From Xenopus tropicalis (taxonomy: Eukaryota > Chordata > Amphibia > Anura > Pipidae), in assembly GCF_000004195.4 (NCBI RefSeq), contig NC_030677.2:173712019-173776018 (forward strand): 64,000 nucleotides of DNA. The letters are read 5' to 3'. A program made the translations under genes and the position numbers. Below, in pieces: positions 23,826 to 35,385 of the stretch. Within the stretch, counting starts at the first letter, position 1; each line of letters opens with the position of its first letter. The notes under the pieces are model-generated. The model saw only the letters and a list, made by a program, of their open reading frames with translations, did not search any database and was not told the origin of the DNA.

Positions 23826-24532
23826 TGTAGGGGATCAGAGAACCCTTTCCCCTGTTTTTCCAGCCCGGTTACAGACTGGAGAGAAATCCAATTGGCTGGG
23901 AGCCCCAGTGCACTTCTGGGAGAAAGGGAGTGCTTGGCTTTAGAGCCAAAACACAGGAGGGGCCAGCAGGTTATAAAAGGAGCCCCTGCTGTATTGCCAG
24001 CCAGCCAGAATCAGATCCGGGGTGACTAACTAGCTATGTGTGCTCTGCTTTGCATTGAGATCCAGACTATCAAGAGAGAGGTCTGCTTAGTTGCTGGTGG
24101 ATACCTTTACCTCCGCATGAGTCTCCATGTGTGTCCCCTCTGTAAGGACAGGTGTGCCTGCTACGTGGGAGCAACTGCCTATCCAAGGGGAGAGGTACTT
24201 TGGAGCAGGTAGTGCTACCTGTGGAAACTAAAGAGCTCTGCGGGAAGGGACTTTGCTTGAGACTGAACTGGGAAAGGGTATGTCCTCCAGGAGTGGAGTG
24301 TGGGACTGTGTCCTGGGTGAGACTATGCCAGAAGTTTAGTTAAAGCCACATGGGTTTCCCAAGGCAGGGTTTATACTGTTTGCTTTTTCTAGTTATCCCA
24401 TGTTCTAATGTTATATAAAATGTATCTTTACTGCAAACTGTGTGTGATTTATTTTGCTAATGGGATTCCCCTGAGGTGTGCTCCTCAGTACTCACTAGGT
24501 GGAGGCACTGTGCTGTAAAACCTAGACCCCCA
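23826..24532 (+). mobile_element. candidate LTR-like segment with TATA box
   Basis: A segment of more balanced composition than its surroundings, beginning TGTAGGGGATCAGAGAACCC and ending about ACCCCCA. A good TATA element, TTATAAAAGG, lies at 23971-23980 and is followed by a GC-rich leader-like stretch. I could not find a convincing target duplication or a polyadenylation signal, so it could be another kind of repeat or unique DNA. Confidence 0.3.
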
Positions 24533-24620
24533 GTATCTTTCATATGTAAAGAGAATTCAGCCTTCTGAAATAAGCACAGACCAGAGAAGTGAGTGTAATC
24601 CAATTCATGTAGAGTGTTAC

Positions 24621-25003
24621 AGTTAGTTAGGCAAAAATGTAATCTATAAAGACTGGAGTGAGTGGATATCTAACATAATAGCCAGAACACTACTTCCTTC
24701 TTTCAGTTCTCTAACCTCTTAGTTAGTCAGTGACTTTAGGGGAGGGCCAAATGGGAGCACGCAGGTCACATTTGAAAGCAAACTAACTATATGTCCCATA
24801 TGCCCCCCCCCCCAAGTTACTGACTGCTAACAGCTTAGTTAGCTAAAAGGAGGAAGTAGTGTTCTGGCTATTATGATAAACATCTGCCCATTCCAGCCTT
24901 TATAGATTACATTTTTGGCTAACTATATTAAAAACATTCTTTATTTCGCACAGCCTATCTATTCACCTATCTATTTTAATTTTACTCTGAAATGTTCCTT
25001 TAA
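24621..25003. mobile_element. T2-type MITE, right part with foldback arms
   Basis: The right end is AATGTTCCTTTAA with TTAA at 25000-25003. Arms 24621-24745 and about 24800-24930 pair (AAAAATGTAATCTATAAAG / CTTTATAGATTACATTTTT; CCAGAACACTACTTCCT / AGGAAGTAGTGTTCTGG). A run of twelve C lies in the loop. The left TTAA tip is not visible. Confidence 0.65.
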
Positions 25004-25270
25004 AGGTCAGATAAGTGATAAATTTGATGCCAAACACTGAATCTACCACAAGGGATAAATCTCAAATGAAATCCAAACATGCATTTACATATGCAAATTA
25101 TGCACATTTTTTTAAAAAAATCAGCAAGAAAAAAATCGTCACCTTCCTGTCTAAATTTTGATTTAGCCAAATTCTGTGGAAATAAAGGCTCATGTTCGCC
25201 AAAATCCCAGACCAAATCCAGGATTTTTTTCTGTTATCAACAATGGAACATTCCAACCTCACTATATATA

Positions 25271-25734
25271 GGGGCTGATTTACTAACCCACGAATCCGAC
25301 CCGAATTGGAAAAGTTCCGACTTGAAAACGAACATTTTGCGACTTTTTCGTATGTTTTGCGATTTTTTCGGATTCTGTACGAATTTTTCGTTACCAATAC
25401 GATTTTTGCGTAAAAACGCGAGTTTTTCGTATCCATTACGAAAGTTGCGTAAAAAGTTGCGCATTTTTCGTAGCGTTAAAACTTACGCGAAAAGTTGCGC
25501 ATTTTTCGTAGCGTTAAAACTTAACGCTACGAAAAATGCGCAACTTTTCACGTAAGTTTTAACGCTACGAAAAATGCGCAACTTTTTACGCAAAAATCGT
25601 ATTGGTAACGAAAAATTCGTAAAGAATCCGAAAAAATCGCAAAACATACGAAAAAATCGCAAAATACCGATCATTACGAAAAAAAACGCAATCGGACTCC
25701 ATTCGACCCGTTCGTGGGTAAGTAAATCAGCCCC
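25271..25734. mobile_element. palindromic Harbinger-like MITE, 464 bp
   Basis: Ends GGGGCTGATTTACTAA and TTAGTAAATCAG-type inverse (here AGTAAATCAGCCCC). Almost the whole element folds on itself: CGAACATTTTGCGAC, CGAATTTTTCGTTACC, TTTTTCGTAGCGTTAAAACT and their inverses meet near 25520. The flanks ATA and TTA resemble a worn TWA target. The open frames across it are by-products of the palindrome. Same family as the outer element at 50644-52805. Confidence 0.8.
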
Positions 25735-26862
25735 TTAGGATATTTTAGGTATTATGGCAGATATGATTACAATTTGCTGATACGGTAAGTTCTTGAATCC
25801 CTCGAATAATAAGTTATTTCAGTCAGCGGCTGATAAACCTTTGATTATTTTGCTGTATAGTGAGCCCAAGGAATGGCACATAGATTTGTTACAATGACTG
25901 GTTTTACCTTAATTTCATAGTCCTTTGAAATAAAAGCTGAGTTTTGGCATTAGAGCTGTATTGGATGTGTAAATGTATGAATCCTGTGGCATACTAAGCA
26001 GAATAAGGTTGCTGTTAGCAATCAGGGCTGAAGCTCTGATAATTTAGCTGCACAGATGAAAATGCCCCATGGCCGTCAACATTTCAAAACATTTTTCACA
26101 TGAAGTTTTTTTTTTTTCAATTCATTTTTTCTTTGCTGTCCTTTTCTATTTCTTTGTTCATCTGTGTTTTTGTTGCCAGTTAAAATTGCATTGGAAATAA
26201 ATAAGTCGAAAGCACTGGAGATAAAAGGATAATCCTGTCGCTGGTTTTCCATTTCCAAGGGTTTTGTTCTAATATAGAATTCTAGCTTGTGCGGAATTTT
26301 TTAATATAAATAAGTGTGCCTCCACTCGGATATACATGGAATTATTTGCATTTTTCAATTTTAGCGTGGCTATGCAATGTGTAGATAACAAAGGTCCAAA
26401 CATGAAAGCAAAAAAGAAAAAAGAATTACTCTCCTTCTTAAGCTTCTTCATGAAAAAGGACATTTGGCATTTTACCTCCTGTATTATTATTATTGGATCT
26501 ATTTGCTTGGCTGCCGTGATTAGATATCATAGGAGCCATGAGGCTTGCCTCAGCGACAGTAATTAGTGTTCTGCAGCGGCACAGCGGCACACAGGCTCAC
26601 AGGTCCCTCTGTAGACACTGGGCTTGTTGAAAGTGGAATTGTCCATATTTCAGTTGACTTGCTCATGATTAGACTTAAGGACTTCTCAAAAAAAAACTTC
26701 AAGAGACTGTTGTGTGAACTTTTCAGATCACGGCCTGTCACTCCAGACATAAAACAAACCCCAATATCTCCCATGAGCACATGCAGGACATCGCTATCTG
26801 GACTGACAGAGGTCACACCTTCAAATGAGGTCAGTGCTGTTGGACGACCCATGTGTAAGGCA
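25735..26862. other. unassigned DNA
   Basis: Nothing recognised. The open frame 26566-26871 (+) has no recognisable domain. Confidence 0.4.
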
Positions 26863-27600
26863 GTTGTGTAACTATAGAGGGAGCAGACCCACGCAGTTAT
26901 GGGGGAGCCCAGGGGAAAGGGGGGCCTGGACAGCAGGGTTGGCTTCCTCTATAGCATAACAGTCCCCCTTCCCCAGCTGCTCCTATTCTTTATATACATG
27001 TGCGTGACTGCACAAGCAGATGGAGAGGTGGGGAAGTGTTGTGTGGGTGGGAGCTGCTGTGCAAGCCAGGCTTCTCTGAAATGTTCTTTTTTGCTGGAGG
27101 AGCCTGGCAACCTCTTGTTACAGAACTGGCAACCAGCAAGCTCTATTTGCATTTCCAGCACAGCCAAAAGGTGGTCATACAAGAGCCAGTAAAAGCAGTC
27201 AGTGGTCTGAGGTGGCAGCTTATCAGGCCATGTACTGTCTGGCCCTCAAACAGACCTACCTGACCGATACTTGGCTGAAAATCTGATATCGCCCACCTCA
27301 AGGTACACATATCAGAGAAAGATCTGTTTGCTTGGCAACCTCACCAAACAAACAGATCTTTCAATGTATGGCCAGTTTACCACAATAAATCTCTGCTACT
27401 GCGGGCGACTAATCTCCCCAAAAGTCCTTTCCACCAGCAATAAAGGGAATCATTGGTGGAAAAGCCTACACATTGCTTTATTCCCAAAGTTGTCTGCAGG
27501 AGGAAACTTTGTGCAACTTCAGAAAAACCAAGAGATGCGTAGGCCTTTCCACCGCCGATTCTCTTTATTGCTGGTGGGGTATCAGCCTAAGGTATACACA
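26863..27600. repeat. cluster of MITE-like sequences
   Basis: 26863-26935 has GTGTAACTATAGAGGGAGCA and GGGGGAGCCCAGGGG. 27228-27390 has GATCTGTTTGCTTGG with its inverse AACAAACAGATCTTT. 27432-27470 (CACCAGCAATAAAGGGAATC) is inverted at 27539-27577 (GATTCTCTTTATTGCTGGTG). These look like three worn MITEs side by side; ends could not be fixed. Confidence 0.4.
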
Positions 27601-28670
27601 AACCAGCTTGAAAGGGACAGAGTAAACAATTAACAGTTATAAATAAATTAATGGTATGGTTTGCTTGTGTCTTTAGTCATTTTAACATGACAAGATAATG
27701 AGAAAGGTAATATATAAACTACTGCAAGCGTGAAGTAATATTAATCAGAAAAGTGCAGCCTGCTTGAAAAAAAAAATCATCTTTATTTGCTTCCCTTTTA
27801 ATATCAAATGAATCTCGGGATGTGAAGCCGCATGTTTACATATCAAAGAAAAAAAGCTAGCGACAAACTTCTCATTCTTGCAGCTTTTCATAACCTTTAA
27901 TTGACCTAAAAAGCTATAAATCTCTTGACTGTTCCTTATTTATTTCTTTCATTTTTCTAATGAAATCCATTCTCTAATGCAGAGGCACAATTAAAAAAGG
28001 TTGCCCTTTTGAGATCTGACACAAGAGTCAATTCAGTAGCAAAGTAAAAAAAAAACACACAAGTGAATGAAAGTCTCACGCTAAAGAGCTCCCGGCTCAC
28101 AAATCAGAATTTCAATTGGGCTTGCATAAAGACTTGAATTCATATCAGCGAGCTCGGCTATAATTACCAGTGATAACACCAGGGACATAGAATGTCCTTT
28201 AGAATGCAGCTGCAGGCGCGTGGCTGTCTATCTGCAATGTAGTGCAGTTTAATCATCTGTAGTTCATAATGTGATTCACCAGAGCAAGAATGAATTTCCA
28301 CAGATTGACATGTGAGGTGGTGTAATTCTATCAGCCTAATAGTTTTTGCTTATCCCATCTAAGCTGATTTAAGCCATAGGTGGTGTAACTACCTGATATT
28401 TACAAAGAACGATACCCGTTTAATGTAAATAAAGCTTTGGCTGCTTAGCAATGTGAATACGGCTCTGGGGATCACATGACTGGCTGTGCTGTGAGTAGCC
28501 CACATTACTGATTTTTGTAATATTTTTATAAATATGTGTATATGTACTCCTGCAGTCATCAGTCTCAGTTATTTTGGTAATAACAAGGTGCATTTAACAT
28601 ATGAAGCTTTATTAATAAATACTGTAGAAGAGCAAAATTATACATGTTGTTTATATTGTTTCATCTGTAA
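27601..28670. other. unassigned DNA, possibly conserved noncoding
   Basis: 27830-28400 differs from the repeats around it. Composition is balanced, there are no tandem or terminal repeats, and it has many short motifs of the kind bound by homeodomain, bHLH and Fox factors (TATAATTACC, GCAGCTGC, TTTACATA). That is only suggestive. Confidence 0.3.
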
Positions 28671-29056
28671 AAGGTTAGTTCACTTTTAGTATCTTATAGA
28701 AGAAACCAATTCTGAGCAACTTCTGTGCAACTGGCCTTCTTTTTTGTTTTTTTTTAGAGCTTTAGACTTCCCTTCTGATTCTTTGCAGCTTTCAAATGTG
28801 GGTCACTGGCTATAGCTGTATTATTGCAGTTACTTTGTATTGCTTATCTTTCTATTCAGTCCCTCTCCTATTCATACATCAGTCTCACATTCAAACCATT
28901 TCCTGGTTGCTAAAGTAACCTGGACCCTAGTAACCAGGTAGCTGTTTAAATTGCAAACTGGAGAGCTGCTGTACAAAAAGTGAAATAATTAAAAAACTAC
29001 AAACAATAAAAATTAAGACCAAATGCAAAGTCTCAGAATATCACTGTCTACGTCAT
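28671..29056. mobile_element. MITE (TTTAGTATNNTATAGAA family), copy 1
   Basis: Shares with 47136-47577 the blocks AGCTTTCAAATG.GGGTCACTG, AGTCCCTCTCCTATTCAT, GGTTGCTAA.GTAA, CCTAGTAACCAG and CAGAATATCACT. The right tip is lost. Confidence 0.7.
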
Positions 29057-29623
29057 GTGTCAAGATTTTTATCCCCCCAACCCTTCTTAAACAGTATAAC
29101 TACTTTTAGTGGAGCAACAAAGATTGGGGAAAGGTGGTCCAACTGCTTCTTTGGATTAGGAACAGTCTTTATCATTCTGGTTTGATGCTGCTTACTCTAC
29201 CGGAATGCTAAATGCTTTGTGTTTATTGGCTCGCTACGGAATGTTGCTATTTTCTGCACTGGAAATGACATTGCCACTTTGCTTGCCAGTTTTTCTATCT
29301 AACAGAATCAAACCTAAGAAAAAAACAGAACCTGCCCAGGTCTGTGCTTCATGACATTTCAGAATGAGAATTTTCATGATCAAATTGTCACTGACCCTTG
29401 TGTCTAAAAATAAATGGACTGCAAATAATGCATTACTATGGGCTGGGAAAATGTGCATCGATAAATTCCTTTTTTGGAGCAATTTTGGCCCAGTTAGCAC
29501 ATTTCATTGTACAGTACTTTAACCTGCAATACGGGGGTATTAAAGGCTGAAGGGAGATTGTTGTAGTAAAATGTATATATGGCAACTAGTGATTCCTGCA
29601 GTGTGTGTTGCAAATGTATCTTA
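29057..29623. other. unassigned DNA
   Basis: Nothing recognised. Confidence 0.4.
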
Positions 29624-30352
29624 GGGGCACATTTACTAAAACTCTAACTCATTTCTCATTTTTCCTATTTTTAAAAATTTGAATAAACTAATTTCCACGA
29701 ATGTTTGACATTTACTGTATATACTCGAGTATAAGCCTAGTTTTGCAGCACCCAAAATGTGCTGAATAAGTCACCCTAGGCTTATACTCGAGTTGGGTGC
29801 CAAGGGTCCCTCCAGACTAGCACCCTCTGTCCTTTGTGTGCAAATTAGGCCACCCACAACCAGACCCTCCAGTGCCTGTTGTTTTTGTTGACCCTCTTCT
29901 CCACCTACAGAGCTAGTTTACTGTTTTTCTTTGAAATAAATTTTATTTTGATTATTGAAACTTAGCAGTAGCTGCTGCATTTCCCACCCTAGGCTTATAC
30001 TCGGGTCAATACGTTTTTCCAGTTTTCTTAGGTAAAATTAGGTACCTCGGCTTATATTCGGATCGGCTTATACTCGAGTATATACGGTACTTAAAAATCT
30101 GGAAGGAAAAAGTCTTTGCAGGAAAAGTTGCAGAAAAGTTGCGTAACTGCTTTTTTGAATTATCGCACAAAAAAACAGTATCAAAAATTCCAAACCTCTT
30201 AAGCCTTGAAGCAAAAGAAGGATCCTCCAGGGAAGGGAAGGGACATCTGCCATTGACTTCTACATGCTCTTGGCAGTAGTTTAAGTTTAAGTTTAGTTCT
30301 AAAAAATCCATAGCAGAAAAAAAAAAAATCCAAATGTTAGTAAATGGCCCCC
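29624..30352. mobile_element. Harbinger-like MITE interrupted by a second MITE
   Basis: Outer tips GGGGCACATTTACTAAAA and TTAGTAAATGGCCCCC. It contains the block GCCATTGACTTCTACATGCT. A TA-flanked element occupies 29715-30087; without it the host is about 356 bp. Confidence 0.7.
29715..30087. mobile_element. nested MITE with 'TATACTCGAGTATAAG' ends, 373 bp
   Basis: Left tip CTGTATATACTCGAGTATAA, right tip CTTATACTCGAGTATATACG, TA on both sides (29713-29714, 30088-30089), so a mariner-type target. CTTATACTCG recurs internally three times. Confidence 0.75.
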
Positions 30353-30642
30353 ATATTCTTACTTAGAAGAACATTTTACTTGGGTCTCACATTGTAACAT
30401 TACAGCCGGAAGAAAAAAATGCACATAATGAGATGCTAACAGCGGCATCATTTCAGAATACTGTTGGACATTAATTTTATAGGCTATCACTATTAGTACT
30501 AAAAGTTAATGTTGAAAGCATAAAGAACATCTATCCCAAACACTGGGAACATTTATTCCACTTACTAAAGTGCTCCTGACTGCTGAAAATGCCATTAACA
30601 AGTTTTAACAATTGCTGCTGTGCACGTGATACTACTATTTCA

Positions 30643-30715
30643 TTGTTACATAGTTACATAGTTACATAGTTACATAGGGTTGAAAAAAGACCATTGTCCA
30701 TCAAGTTCAACCCAT
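30643..30715 (-). mobile_element. LINE 3' tail with (GTTACATA)n
   Basis: Four GTTACATA units, then GGGTTGAAAAAAGACC and CATCAAGTTCAACCC. This is the inverse of the LINE tail ending at 20465. Only the extreme 3' end inserted. Confidence 0.7.
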
Positions 30716-31959
30716 CCATTGTGGTAAAATGAGGTACAACGGCACAGCAGGAGGTGGGTTATGGGGGAGAGACATGGAGGGAGGTGTAGAAGGGGGTGAC
30801 TGGTATAAAGAGCAGGGGATAAAATAGAATTTGGTAAGATGGTTTAATATTAGAAAGACTGGTGCAGAATAATATGGCACATAGATAAATGAGACAATTA
30901 TTGAACAAGGGAAGAGGAGTAAGGGGGAGACAGGTCTAGTGGGAAAGAGGCATGGCGAGGGAAAAAAGGTAAATGGGAAGCAAGTAAAAAGGGCAGGGCA
31001 CAAATATTCCTTAAGATATCAGAGAAGAAAGTAAGAAGGAACCAGGGACTGAAAAGTAGAAATGTAAGATAGTTTTTATCATCCTCTCAGGACTGGGGAC
31101 AGAACACCTAGGCCAGCACTGAATTTGCACTGAATGTATTTATTGTTATCTATACTGGACAAATATCTGAAACCTCATATATAGTAAAACTGTCTGTATT
31201 TTGAATCCCTAGGCTGCTGAATTACATAATTCAGTCTAGGTGATTATTGATGCGTCTCATGTCCTTCAAACCAGAATTATTAGACATTTTCTATGTAAAA
31301 AAATAAAGATATAAAATTAGTTCTACAGAATCCATTTAACCGTTTTCTTTACAGCCTTGTAAAATTATAACATTAATAAGAAAATAGTCACACTTCATGG
31401 CATACGCATGCAGAATTTGAGCCTTTAAAAAGTAATTACAAAGCGTTTCACTCTGTACTAAATACATGGACAGCAGAAACAGTGGAACAAGAACAGCAGA
31501 GAATGACTTTGTAACTGCACGACTGATAGCTGCCAAAGCATAATGGGAGTTTGATTATCATTAAGGTTAACAATATGTTTAATGTCTCTTTTGGAGCTTA
31601 AGAGCCTATTTGGATATCATATTGACATTAAACCAAAGGAATTATGTCACAGGAAAACATGTTGTTTACAAAACACATCACTTACCAGTGCTACTCTAGC
31701 AGAATCCTGCACTCAAATCCATTTTAATCACATTTGTTTATATTTAATTTGACATGGGGATACACATATTATTAGTTTCGCAGGTGACCATAGCCATGTG
31801 ACTTGTGATAAACTTCAGTCACACTTTGCTGCTGAGCTGCTAGTTGGAGCAATATCATTCAAGCCCACATGTTTCTCAGTATTATCAGGAAACTAGTATA
31901 AATGGAGCAGGGGGGTTAGTAAGGGTCATGTTGAAGGAGTGAGGGGGCATAAAGTTTAC
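30716..31959. other. unassigned DNA
   Basis: Purine-rich at 30750-31050. The minus-strand frame 30707-31003 is a low-complexity by-product. Nothing else recognised. Confidence 0.4.
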
Positions 31960-32386
31960 TGTTACAATAAAAACAGGCAAATAAAAACCCTAGCGCTAAC
32001 TCAGTTACATAATATAAATGTCAATGGGAAAAGTAGTAATCTATGCTGTAAATTATGAGAGCTGGAGTTTATTGTATGTGCTGAAAATGAACATAACATG
32101 TGACTGGGCTGTGAATTTAAATGGTTACACCCTTTTTAGAAAGGAAAGAGGCATTAAAAATGGTGGAGGGGTTTGTCTTTATGTAAAGTAAGAATTAAAA
32201 CCAGGCACTAAAGACATTACCAGGGACAGCAACGGTGAGGGTGCGGAATCCCTTTGGGTAGAGATTTCAGCAGAGCTAAAGGTTACAAAAAAATTATCAT
32301 TGGTGTATGCTACCATTACAAATGGAGGAGGCAGAAAGTCAGAAAAAGCTAGTAGGTTTGTAAATATGCTAAATGACAGCAGTTCA
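31960..32386 (+). mobile_element. LINE endonuclease-domain fragment
   Basis: Translation around 32110-32350 gives GYTLFRKERGIKNGGGVCLY then VK-stop-ELK..ESLWVEI..LSLVYATITN. GGGVCLYVK..ESLWVEI is characteristic of the AP-endonuclease domain in CR1/L2-type LINE ORFs. Stops and gaps show it is dead. It ends abruptly at the start of copy C of the minisatellite repeat. Confidence 0.7.
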
Positions 32387-32454
32387 TACTGCCCATATGT
32401 CACTTTCATTCATTTATTGACTCAGTTAAAATGTTTCCTTTCAGAACCACTGAA

Positions 32455-32845
32455 CCCATTTTGGGGGTGGGTTGAGAGCGTTTTGGGGGGTGGGTCGAGA
32501 GCGTTTGGGGGGTGGGTTGAGAGCGTTTTGGGGGGTGGGTCGAGAGCGTTGTGGAGGTGGGACTAGAGCGTTGGGGGGTTGGTCGAGAGGATTTGGGGGG
32601 TGGGTCGAGAGTGTTTGGGGGGTGGGTCGAGAGTGTTTGGGGGGTGGGTAGAAAACATTTTGGGGGCTGGGTCGAGAGCGTTTTGGGGGGTGGGTCGAGA
32701 GCGTTGGGTCGAGAGCATTGGGGGGTGGGTCGAGAGCGTTTTGGGGGGTGGGTCGAGAGCGTTGGGGGGTGGGTCGAGAGCGTTTGGGGGGTGGGTCGAG
32801 AGCGTTTTGGGGGGTGGGTCGAGAGCACACTGGGGGTGGGTCAAA
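32455..32845 (+). repeat. G-rich minisatellite, array C
   Basis: About 17 units of 20-23 bp with consensus TTTTGGGGGGTGGGTCGAGA + GCG. It is the most divergent of the three arrays (GTGGAGGTGGGACTAG, GGTAGAAAACATTTT). Varying unit length shifts the frame, so the open frames across it are not evidence of coding. Confidence 0.95.
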
Positions 32846-33021
32846 AAAAGTAAAGGAAGCTCCTGCTGCTAATCAAAAGGATGAGGAGGCACCTGCTGGA
32901 ATGTATATAATTACCATACAGTCAGTAAGAAAACAGACTTATTTAATATTTGTAAATACTGCAACCCTGAAGGTTACAAAAGGCAAATCATTATTTTAGC
33001 AAAGTAGTTTTACATTATATA

Positions 33022-33334
33022 TACAGGTATGGGATCCATTATCCAGAAAGCTAAGAATTATGCGAAGGCCATATTTCATAGATTCTATTTCAATAAAATA
33101 ATTCAAAATTTTAATACCTATTTCCTCTTTCTCTGTTATAAACAGTACCTTGTACTTGATCCCAAGTAAGATATAATAAATCCTTATTGGAGGAAAAACA
33201 ATCCTATTGGGTTTATTTAATGGTTAAATGATTTTTTAGTAGACTTAAGGTATGGAGGTCAAAATTACAGAAAGATCCCTTATCCAGAAAACCCCAGGTC
33301 CTGAGCATTCTGGATAACAAGTCCAATACTTGTA
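33022..33334 (+). mobile_element. mariner-like MITE (TA-CAGGTATGGG family), copy 5
   Basis: TACAGGTATGGGATCCATTA to AATACTTGTA. It is uninterrupted, and at 33245-33247 (GACTTAAGG) shows the empty form of the site into which the 2.16-kb element inserted in copy 8 (50419-52895). Confidence 0.85.
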
Positions 33335-33479
33335 TTTATTTGTTGTCACAATAAAACTATTTAAAGAAAGTAGAATTAAGCTGCACTTTAAACTCTTGAG
33401 TCTAAAAACCTATATAAGGGTGTTGACTTTTACAGCTTAGTGGGACATGTGCAAGGTACTGATGCATAAATGTATTGGA

Positions 33480-33530
33480 TTATATACTATATATTGTATA
33501 AATATTATAAATATATATATATATATTGCT
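33480..33530. repeat. (TA)n-rich microsatellite
   Basis: TATACTATATATTG, then a run of TATATATATATATATA. Confidence 0.8.
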
Positions 33531-33540
33531 ATTCTGTAAT

Positions 33541-35385
33541 ATAATATGTTTCTGATCTTACTGTTTCTACATTTATAATCTTAACGCTTCCATCTTGAAT
33601 CACCATAGCAAAATAAGGGGAAGCCCATTCATCAAAAATAGACTTTTTTTGTTTTTTTTTCCAATGCAAAAGAAAATGTGTGCATATTTATTAAAAAATT
33701 TGAATTTTGAAATTTGATTGCATAAAAAACCTGAAAAAAACCCCCAATTTAAATGCAGTAAAATCATACGGTAAGTTTCAATGAGTCTGTCAAATTTCAA
33801 ATTGATATCGAACACTAGAATTAAAAATAACTTTAACATGGCTAGTACAACCCCACACTTCTGCATGAACCAGTCAGCTTTTGATTGGCCAGTTTCTGGG
33901 TTTTCTAGTTTGATGCACTTGTTTCAGCTAAACGGATTCTGGGGGCAAAAAAACAGCAGAACATTATATATAATACACACAAGTTGTTATTATCAGGTAA
34001 CAACATCCTATAAATGGTGCTTAGTAATCGCACTGTTATATTATTTGATCTTTGACCTTAAACATACAGATATTGCACCTTGCACCTTGGACTTCCATGA
34101 CTTGTATTAAAGCTCTCAGTCTGTGGCCTTTCATCATTTTTAACCAATGTGATTTTAGTTCGTCAGAAATATATTTTCTATGTATACAGCACACATTTCC
34201 ATATCAAAAAGAAATAAAAACACAATTTAAAGCATTTTGCTTTATAGCTTATAATACAGAACATTGGGAACTAGAGATGCTTTTAGGGTCAGCCGAGTGC
34301 TTTTGAGATCTCGGTTCTACAGATGTTGCCATTTCTTCTGATCCATGTTTTCTATTTGCAACTTAATAGTGTCCCTTGACTGAATTGCTAAAGCAGTTTA
34401 TCAGACAATGCTGTCGCTTTGTGGGAAGAATAAAAATGTTCTAATAACAAAGGGTGCACAGTAGTAGCAAAAGGGAACACTGATGGTGCATAACTTTAGT
34501 GCTTTAATACCAAAGTGATTTTTTCAAAGATATTATTTCTTGGAAAACCATATTACAAGGAAAGCGTTTATGGCATTTATATAATGCACGTGGAAAAACC
34601 ACACTGTTCTTGTGAGGTTGAACAAATCTATTCAGTTAGCAATTGACTAAATGAAAATATATTGTATCGTTCTTTTTCTAAAGATGTTTAATCTTCACCT
34701 ATGGATAGTGGCACCAGGTTACCGTAGGAAGCACTAATGACAAATGTAGGGTTATAGGTGTTATTTGTCTTGTCGTTCTCACTAGAGCTCAATGAACAAG
34801 AATATGGTTTCTAACCAACAAAGATGTTCTCTGATTCACTATAGGGCAGTACACCCAGGATCAGTAAGAGATTCTATCATTAATTACAAACAGCTCTTTT
34901 AACCAGTTTTTTTTAGCTTATGACCAATAAGTATAAAAATCTCATCCAAGTGAATTTTAAAAATACTGTATGTTTAATGCAGCTGTATGTCATGCATGCT
35001 GAATGTGTATGTAAGTGGTAAAAAAGTTTTTATATCAGGAATATAAACATAAAGCTGTTGTATGAATGTTTGGGTGGGTGATACTCAATGCATGTCAAGG
35101 AGCTACTGGACGTATCATTTGCTTGTGAGAGCTAAAGGTGTGTTTTTGTTTTGGAATCTGAATTAAGAGTGCAAGTTTTAGCATTGAGGGGGACTGCAAA
35201 CCAGGTGAGTTGCTTACTGAGCAAACACTTGCTGGAGCCAGTGAGGAGCAGAAATGGAGAAGCTGAGATATAAAAACGAGACATTATTGTCAAAGTTGGA
35301 ATGAAGGGGTGGAAGGCCATGGTGACTGGCTAGTAAGTGGAAGGATTTCAAAAAGCTATGTGAAAAGTTAATGGTGAGAACTTTC
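33541..35385. other. unassigned AT-rich DNA
   Basis: 33610-33770 may be a worn MITE (CCCATTCATCAAAAATAG). The rest shows nothing recognisable. Confidence 0.4.

Larger units (their letters stand above)
32387..33486 (+). repeat. repeat unit copy C (5'-truncated, with minisatellite)
   Basis: It begins TACTGCCCATATGTCAC, the same as copy A from about 49540 and copy B from about 55288. It keeps the acceptor-like TTTCCTTTCAG, a minisatellite (32455-32845) and TCAAAAAAAGTAAAGGAAGC. It lacks about 204 bp present in A (50099-50302). It then matches A's 3' flank, including the mariner-like MITE, to about 33486 (A: 53053). Because C and A share that insertion they descend from one duplicated segment. 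Confidence 0.8.

Noticed and set aside
25079..25674. Frames of 63-158 codons on both strands
   Set aside because: They lie in a palindromic MITE; the same peptide pieces (FRMFCDFFGF, FLRKK) appear on both strands because of the symmetry.
32455..32845. CRISPR-like array (regular short repeats)
   Set aside because: Repeats are contiguous with no unique spacers, and the genome is vertebrate. The same applies to 49665-50040, 55375-55750 and 53548-53920.
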